A program made the position numbers and the translations under genes. From Nitrospira sp. (lineage in GTDB: Bacteria; Nitrospirota; Nitrospiria; Nitrospirales; Nitrospiraceae): a DNA stretch of 57,177 nt. The stretch is taken from contig JAEURX010000026.1 of assembly GCA_016788885.1 (NCBI GenBank), forward strand, positions 1 to 57,177, written 5' to 3'. Every line of letters begins with the position of its first letter. The first letter of the stretch is position 1. The notes under the pieces are model-generated. The model had not been told where the DNA came from and did not search any database. It saw only the letters and a program-made list of their open reading frames with translations. Below are positions 52,556-57,177 of this stretch, piece after piece.

Positions 52556-53434
52556 ATGTCACAACTGCAAAACGGCGAACGCATACATCTGGTGGATAAG
52601 AAGGGGCGGCAGTACGCCCTGACGTTAAAAGCCGGCGACACCTATCACTTCAGTGGCGAAACCATCCCGCACGATGAGTTGATCGGGAAGCCTGACGGCT
52701 CGATCGTGACCCTCTCGAAAGGGAAACGGTTTCTCGCCTTACGGCCGACCTTCGGTGAGTACGTCCTCAAGATGCCCCGTGGGGCGCAGGTGCTGTATCC
52801 CAAAGATCTCTCGTTGATTCCGATGTGGGCGGATGTTTATCCAGGGGCGCGGGTCTTCGAGGCCGGGACCGGATCGGGTGCTCTCACCATGGCCCTGCTG
52901 CGCGCGGTTGGTCCGACGGGACTGGTCGTGACCTATGAGGCGAGGGAAGATTTTGGCCGTACCGCCCTGACGAATATTGAACGGTACATGGGGGCGGTCC
53001 CCACGTTGATGCCGTTCAGGAAGAATGCCTACGAGGGGATCGATATCCTTGAAGACGGGCGCCCATTCGACCGGCTGGTGCTGGATTTGCCCGAGCCCTG
53101 GCAGGTGGTGCCCCATGCGGCCAAGGTGCTGCGCTCCGGCGGAATCTATTTGAGCTTTGTGCCTACGGTGCCGCAAGTGATGCAGACCGTTGAGGCGCTG
53201 GAACGCACGTCGGTATTCGGCATGATCGAAACGTTTGAGACCTTGTTGCGAACCTGGTCGATCCAGGGGCGAAGTGTTCGGCCTGACCATCGGATGGTCG
53301 CCCATTCGGGGTTTCTGACCGTCGCGCGAAAGGTCCAAGAAGGGTGGTGGACGCGCCCTCACCGGACGGGTGAGACGGAGGCTGCCGTGGAACAAGACCA
53401 AGATGAGCGCGAGGGGGAGGACGCAACGGCATGA
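52556..53434 (+). CDS. trmI: tRNA (adenine-N1)-methyltransferase TrmI
   Basis: TrmI makes m1A58 in the T-loop of tRNAs. The 292-residue product has an N-terminal beta domain (GERIHLVDKKGRQYALTL, SGETIPHDELIGKPDGSIV), RPTFGEYVLKMPRGAQVLYP, the SAM motif VFEAGTGSGALTMALLRAVG and FDRLVLDLPEPWQVVPHA. The C-terminus is extended and acidic (EQDQDEREGED). Its stop overlaps the start of the SDR gene (ATGA), a sign of coupling. Confidence 0.93.
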   Translation: MSQLQNGERIHLVDKKGRQYALTLKAGDTYHFSGETIPHDELIGKPDGSIVTLSKGKRFLALRPTFGEYVLKMPRGAQVLYPKDLSLIPMWADVYPGARVFEAGTGSGALTMALLRAVGPTGLVVTYEAREDFGRTALTNIERYMGAVPTLMPFRKNAYEGIDILEDGRPFDRLVLDLPEPWQVVPHAAKVLRSGGIYLSFVPTVPQVMQTVEALERTSVFGMIETFETLLRTWSIQGRSVRPDHRMVAHSGFLTVARKVQEGWWTRPHRTGETEAAVEQDQDEREGEDATA

Positions 53435-54192
53435 ATCGGTTACAGGGAAAAGTGGCCATCATCACCGGAGGCAACGCAGGGATCGGGGAAGCCATCGCCA
53501 AGTTGTTTGCGGATGAAGGGGCGCAGGTCGTCGTGACCGGCCGTCGAAAAGAAGAACTCGACCGGGTCGTGAAGGGGATCGGGGTGAACGGGGGCCGGGC
53601 CCTGGCCGTGGCCGGGTCCGTCACGGATGAAGCGCATGTGCGTGAGGTGGTCGCGCAGGCCACGCGCACCTTCGGCAAATTGCATATCGTAGTGAACAAT
53701 GCCGGGATCGGCGATTTCGGCAAGCGACTCCACGAAATAGATGATGCTACGTGGGCAAACGTTCTGGACATCAATCTCACGGGTGTGTTTCGCATGACGC
53801 GAGCCGCGATTCCCGAGCTGATCAAGAACGGCGGCGGGTCGATCGTCAACATTTCCACGGTTGCCAGTCTGGTCGGACTTCGCGGGTTGTCAGCCTATGC
53901 CGCGTCCAAGGGCGGGCTGGATGCGCTGACCCGGTCCCTGGCCGTCGACTATGCGCAAGACAACATTCGGTGTAATTCGGTCAATCCCGGGTTGGTCGAC
54001 ACGCCGATGGCCGCGCCCTTAATGGCGGACCCTGCCAGTTTGGAACCCATCATGGCGCAGTATGCCATCCGGCGGCCCGGCAAGCCGGAGGAAATCGCCA
54101 AGATGGTGCTGTACCTGGCTTCCGATGAGGCGACCTGGGTGACCGGCCAGACCTTCCCGATCGACGGAGGCATGACCATCAGCAAAGGATAG
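53431..54192 (+). CDS. Short-chain dehydrogenase/reductase
   Basis: A classical 253-residue SDR: VAIITGGNAGIGEAIAKLFA (TGxxxGxG), VVVTGRRKEELDR (Arg pair suggests NADPH), VNNAGIGDFG, SIVNISTVASLVGLRG (catalytic Ser), YAASKGGLDALTRSLAVDY (YxxxK) and NSVNPGLVDTPMAAP. The substrate cannot be predicted. Close relatives are annotated as FabG-like or glucose-1-dehydrogenase-like. It is translationally coupled to trmI, but no functional link is known. Confidence 0.92.
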   Translation: MNRLQGKVAIITGGNAGIGEAIAKLFADEGAQVVVTGRRKEELDRVVKGIGVNGGRALAVAGSVTDEAHVREVVAQATRTFGKLHIVVNNAGIGDFGKRLHEIDDATWANVLDINLTGVFRMTRAAIPELIKNGGGSIVNISTVASLVGLRGLSAYAASKGGLDALTRSLAVDYAQDNIRCNSVNPGLVDTPMAAPLMADPASLEPIMAQYAIRRPGKPEEIAKMVLYLASDEATWVTGQTFPIDGGMTISKG

Positions 54193-54254
54193 GTAGCAGT
54201 CTCTCGCGTTGCCCGGCGTCGGACTAATCGCGTAGCAAGCAGGATCATTCGCGT

Positions 54255-55109
54255 ATGGACATCACACCTCATACCCAATGGTGCGGCATTCTCGGAAATC
54301 CGGTGGAGCATTCCCTCTCGCCGGCGATTCACAATGCGGCGTTTCAAAAACTGGGGCTCGACCTCGTCTATCTGGCGTTTCGCGTGGAAGTGCTCGGCGA
54401 TGCGATTAAAGGCATCCGAGCTTTGGGAAACGCGCGTGGATTTAGTGTGACGATCCCGCACAAGGTGGCGGCGATTCCGTTCCTGGACGAGGTGGAACCG
54501 ACGGCCAAGCACATCGGGGCGATCAATACCATCGTGGTCGAGGATGGGCGGCTCAAGGGCTACAACACGGACGCGTCCGGCGCCCTACGCGCCTTGAAGG
54601 AAGGCGGCGCCCTGCTGGATGGTCATCGGGTGTTGATTCTCGGTTCCGGCGGCGCGGCGCGGGCCATCGCCTTCGCGTTGGCCACCGGGAGCAACATCGC
54701 CGGTCTCACGATCCTCGGGATCGAAGAGGGGGAACGGCAGCGATTGGTGCGCGATCTGCGGGACAAAACCGGCGTGCCGATCGAGGACGGCCCGCTGAGC
54801 TTGGACATGCTCCGCAATTGGGTGCCTCATGTTCGCACCCTGATTCATTGTACGCCGGTCGGCATGTCACCAAAAGTCGATGAATCGTGCGTGCCGGCCA
54901 ATCTGTTCAGGCCGGAACTCACGGTGATGGATATCGTCTACAATCCGCGCGAAACCAAGCTGCTCCAGGAAGCGAAGGCCGGCGGGTGCCGGACGATTTC
55001 AGGGCTGGAGATGTTTCTCAATCAGGCCGTGATGCAATTTGAGCTGTGGACGAAACAGCCGGCCCCTGTCGACATCATGCGGCATGTGCTGGAGGCGCGC
55101 TTTGTCTAG
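54255..55109 (+). CDS. aroE: Shikimate dehydrogenase
   Basis: AroE reduces 3-dehydroshikimate with NADPH. The 284-residue product has GILGNPVEHSLSPAIHNAAF, the catalytic Lys in GFSVTIPHKVAAIPF, GAINTIVVEDGRLKGYNTD, VLILGSGGAARAIAFAL (nucleotide-binding), VMDIVYNPRETKLL and the GLEMFLNQAVMQFELWT closing helix. With aroK just downstream it completes shikimate steps not encoded in the aromatic cluster at 29.7-35.2 kb. Confidence 0.96.
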   Translation: MDITPHTQWCGILGNPVEHSLSPAIHNAAFQKLGLDLVYLAFRVEVLGDAIKGIRALGNARGFSVTIPHKVAAIPFLDEVEPTAKHIGAINTIVVEDGRLKGYNTDASGALRALKEGGALLDGHRVLILGSGGAARAIAFALATGSNIAGLTILGIEEGERQRLVRDLRDKTGVPIEDGPLSLDMLRNWVPHVRTLIHCTPVGMSPKVDESCVPANLFRPELTVMDIVYNPRETKLLQEAKAGGCRTISGLEMFLNQAVMQFELWTKQPAPVDIMRHVLEARFV

Positions 55110-55175
55110 CAGGGTGGCACAACTTTCCCCCGTCGATGCCGCGGAGGATCTTGCCTATCCGGTGGGCAGCCTCGC

Positions 55176-55694
55176 ATGAACCTCGTCTTGATCGGCTATC
55201 GTGGAACCGGCAAGAGCACAGTCGGCAAACTGTTGGCACGGAAACTCGGACGTACCGTGGTCTCGACGGATGCTGAGATCGTCAGGCGAGCCAATCTCTC
55301 CATTCCTGAGATCGTGAAACAGTTCGGCTGGGATCACTTTCGCGATCTCGAATCGGCGGTGTGCCGTGATGTCGCCGCGCAGGATCAGCTGATCATCGAT
55401 ACCGGAGGTGGTGCTATCTTGCGGCCAGAGAACGTGGAAGCGTTGCGGAAGACCGGAACATTGATCTGGTTGACCGCGACCGTTGAGACCATCACCCGCC
55501 GGATCGGCGGCGATACACAGCGACCCTCGCTGACCGGGACAAAGTCGTTCACCGAAGAAATCCGTGACGTGTTGAGCGAGCGAACTCCGAAGTACCAGGC
55601 CGCCGCCACCCATGTGGTGCCGACGGATGGTGTCTCCACGGCGCAGGTCGTCGATCGGATTCTCCAATTGACAGCCGGCCAGTCCGGTCGGTGA
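55176..55694 (+). CDS. aroK: Shikimate kinase
   Basis: AroK phosphorylates shikimate to the AroA substrate. The 172-residue product has Walker A VLIGYRGTGKSTVGKLLA, STDAEIVRRANLSIPEIVKQ, the shikimate-binding FRDLESAV, IDTGGGAILRPENV and the lid arginine region RPSLTG. It is 66 bases after aroE. The ATG at 55176 has only a weak upstream purine stretch. Confidence 0.95.
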   Translation: MNLVLIGYRGTGKSTVGKLLARKLGRTVVSTDAEIVRRANLSIPEIVKQFGWDHFRDLESAVCRDVAAQDQLIIDTGGGAILRPENVEALRKTGTLIWLTATVETITRRIGGDTQRPSLTGTKSFTEEIRDVLSERTPKYQAAATHVVPTDGVSTAQVVDRILQLTAGQSGR

Positions 55695-55744
55695 ATCTCG
55701 CATCACGTCTCGGTACCAAGGGGCTTCGCGCGGTCCTGCCTTTC

Positions 55745-55776
55745 TTGACATCCCTGCAGTAACATGGTTCTTATAC
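55745..55776 (+). promoter_or_regulatory. Possible promoter of tRNA-Arg
   Basis: A perfect TTGACA (55745-55750) is followed by TTCTTATAC. TTCTTA at 17 bases (55768-55773) or TTATAC at 20 bases (55771-55776) could be the -10. The tRNA starts at 55783. Confidence 0.4.
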
Positions 55777-55782
55777 CGGCGC

Positions 55783-55859
55783 GCGCCCGTAGCTCAATTG
55801 GATAGAGCATCGGACTTCGGATCCGAGGGTTGGGGGTTCAAGTCCCTCCGGGCGCACCA
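55783..55859 (+). tRNA. tRNA-Arg (TCG)
   Basis: A 77-base cloverleaf with encoded CCA. The acceptor pairs GCGCCCG with CGGGCGC, and the anticodon stem TCGGA/TCCGA closes the loop CTTCGGA, giving anticodon TCG (reads CGA and related codons). Confidence 0.95.
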
Positions 55860-56183
55860 ACGGTTCCACGTCACCGTGATAACGTCTCCACCTTCCTGAA
55901 TTCTTAGGCTCTGGCTACATCACGATTGCTGCCTGCCGCCTTGAGTTGTGGACAGGCCAGGTGCGTCTCAGTACTCCTGCATCTCCCCCACACCGTCGGA
56001 ATCCCTTGAAATTGAAGCGAATCTGCCTCCAATCCTCGGCCGTCCCACTCGGCACGTCCAGCGTAACCGCATAGAATACATTGATGTTTTTGAGGTTGCC
56101 TCGCTGAAACCTGTGTAAATCGAGGCCGGTGCTATAGTTGTTACGTACAGCACAGGTTCCACCCCCTCCAAGGAGCAAGGTTC
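55860..56183. other. Intergenic region upstream of the Pal-like gene
   Basis: These 324 bases hold no gene I can support. An open minus-strand frame (about 55915-56178) reads as a plausible protein fragment (HRFQRGNLKNINVFYAVTLD), but it has no sensible start and overlaps the pal leader. TATAGT at 56133-56138 may be a -10 for pal. Confidence 0.4.
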
Positions 56184-56927
56184 ATGAAGTACCGTGGCGC
56201 GTCGCAGCTGATGTTGGGCGGAATGGCAATGGTTCTGTTAACGGCACCGGGCTGCAGCAACATGAAATGGTTCCAGTCCGGCTCGGAGGAGGCCTCCAAT
56301 TCGGAGTCGTCCCTGTCGGCTTCCTCGGGCGCGGGGGGTGGGTATGGACGCGGGGAGGGCGGGCGTGACGGACAGTATCCCTCGCTCGGACGCCAACAGG
56401 ACACGGCGTCACAGGACAGGGCTTCAGAGGCGGAAGGCGGCCGGTTGCGAGGGTTTTCTCCGCTGGTGAACGGCCAGATTGCCGGCGAAGAACGGTTGAG
56501 CCGGAACCCCATCGGCAATATGTTGATGTCGGCAGATATGGATGCGAAGTGGGCGGCCGAAATTCGGCGTGAAGAAGCGGCCGCGATGGAAGCCGGCCTC
56601 AAGGATGTGTTCTACGGGTATGACCGCTACAACGTATCGGAGAACGACGCCGTGGCCTCGTTGACCGTCAATGCCGACTGGCTCAAGGAGAATCCAAAGG
56701 CCCTCCTCAAGATCTCCGGGCACTGCGATGAACGCGGCACCCATGATTACAATCTCGTACTCGGCGAAAAACGCGCCAAGGCAGCCAGAAGCTTTTTGAT
56801 CGACATGGGCGTCAGCGCAAAGCAGGTGGCGGTCGTGTCCTACGGCAAAGACCGTCCCTTCTGTGCCGACCATGACGAAGTGTGTTATCAGCAGAATCGG
56901 CGCGGCCATATGTTGCTGCGCAAATAG
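56184..56927 (+). CDS. pal: Pal-like peptidoglycan-associated lipoprotein (OmpA C-terminal domain)
   Basis: CAAGGAGCAAGG precedes the ATG at 56184. Residues 1-24 are a lipoprotein signal (LGGMAMVLLTAPGCSN, lipobox APGC). A long Ser/Gly/Glu-rich linker (about 30-110) follows, then an OmpA domain: LKDVFYGYDRYNVSENDAVA, LKISGHCDERGTHDYNLVLG, EKRAKAARSFLIDMGVSAKQ and VVSYGKDRPFC, with the Asp and Arg that bind diaminopimelate (CDERGT, QNRRGHMLL). It anchors the outer membrane to peptidoglycan. The linker is longer than in E. coli Pal. tol genes are not in the window. Confidence 0.92.
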   Translation: MKYRGASQLMLGGMAMVLLTAPGCSNMKWFQSGSEEASNSESSLSASSGAGGGYGRGEGGRDGQYPSLGRQQDTASQDRASEAEGGRLRGFSPLVNGQIAGEERLSRNPIGNMLMSADMDAKWAAEIRREEAAAMEAGLKDVFYGYDRYNVSENDAVASLTVNADWLKENPKALLKISGHCDERGTHDYNLVLGEKRAKAARSFLIDMGVSAKQVAVVSYGKDRPFCADHDEVCYQQNRRGHMLLRK

Positions 56928-56937
56928 GCGAGAGTCT

Positions 56938-56962
56938 CCGGCGCCCGCCCGCGGGGCGCCGG
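56938..56962 (+). terminator. GC-rich hairpin after pal
   Basis: CCGGCGCCC (56938-56946) pairs with GGGCGCCGG (56954-56962) around a 7-base loop, 11 bases after the stop. There is no T-run, so intrinsic termination is uncertain. I see nothing else up to the window end at 57177. Confidence 0.35.
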
Positions 56963-57177
56963 GGCCAGGTTTCGGCGCGTCGGCTCCTTCCTCTACCACC
57001 TGCTTATCCCTCACATTGCTCATCGCACCATCTCTCCCGCTGCAGAGCGGCCCCTCGATCCCGATAGGCCTTGTGGCCCATTCCAGAAACGCCTTCCTGC
57101 TGGTTTTTTGACAGTTGTCTGGGTCGGTGAATCAGGTCCCGTTTTCCCGTCCTGCGACAGAGGGTGACAATACGCGG

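Noticed and set aside
55915-56178. Possible minus-strand gene upstream of pal
   Set aside because: Two overlapping frames look equally protein-like, neither has a ribosome site, and the region must hold the pal promoter.

Overview
The window looks like a chromosomal segment of a Nitrospira-type bacterium (phylum Nitrospirota). This is an inference from gene content: an archaeal/eukaryotic-type PheRS, a ferredoxin-type sulfite reductase fused to a TusA domain, tandem PCP_red-domain proteins in a genome segment with no photosynthesis genes, and many secreted lipoproteins. Almost everything outside the first 4.8 kb is dense, co-oriented housekeeping DNA with high third-position GC. No rRNA, CRISPR array or intact prophage is visible.

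Region 1 (1-4.8 kb) is an accessory island. It holds two insertion-sequence remnants (one with a frameshift), a lipoprotein, an SSB-like OB-fold protein, an unknown protein and a large serine recombinase. The recombinase frame runs antisense through the terminator and the 3' half of the initiator tRNA gene and ends in its anticodon. The tRNA is probably the island boundary. Region 2 (4.9-14.7 kb) is translation: fmt, rsmB, rpe, pheS-pheT (archaeal type), and facing them thrS-infC-rpmI-rplT. infC starts at a non-canonical ATC. tRNA-Val lies upstream of thrS.

Region 3 (14.8-23.7 kb) has an HU protein and a Fis-type regulator, then a sulfate-assimilation operon: an Rrf2 regulator, a perfect 20-bp dyad that could be its operator, sulfite reductase-TusA, APS reductase, a TrpD-like protein, CysD and a CysN-CysC fusion. 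Region 4 (23.9-29.6 kb) has an Mrp/NBP35 ATPase with a zinc-ribbon/PCP_red protein, a His-rich membrane protein, YebC, and ruvA-ruvB split by a small secreted Cys-repeat protein. Region 5 (29.7-40.7 kb) is a classical aromatic 'supraoperon': pheA, hisC, aroF, tyrA, aroA, cmk, plsC, rpsA, sppA, an IHF/HU protein and a protein with about four PCP_red-like repeats.

Region 6 (41-57 kb) mixes envelope and stress functions. It includes a VCBS-repeat lipoprotein, a PBP5-type carboxypeptidase, an OxyR-like LysR regulator divergent from a lipoprotein-anchored truncated hemoglobin with an ATAG-N7-CTAT dyad between them, lipB-gdhA, an HtrA protease, a group-2-like sigma factor, trmI-SDR, aroE, aroK, tRNA-Arg and a Pal-like lipoprotein. 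The best candidates for undescribed biology are the Mrp/PCP_red pair with its multi-PCP_red paralogue, the sulfite reductase-TusA operon with its dyad, and the OxyR-like/globin pair.
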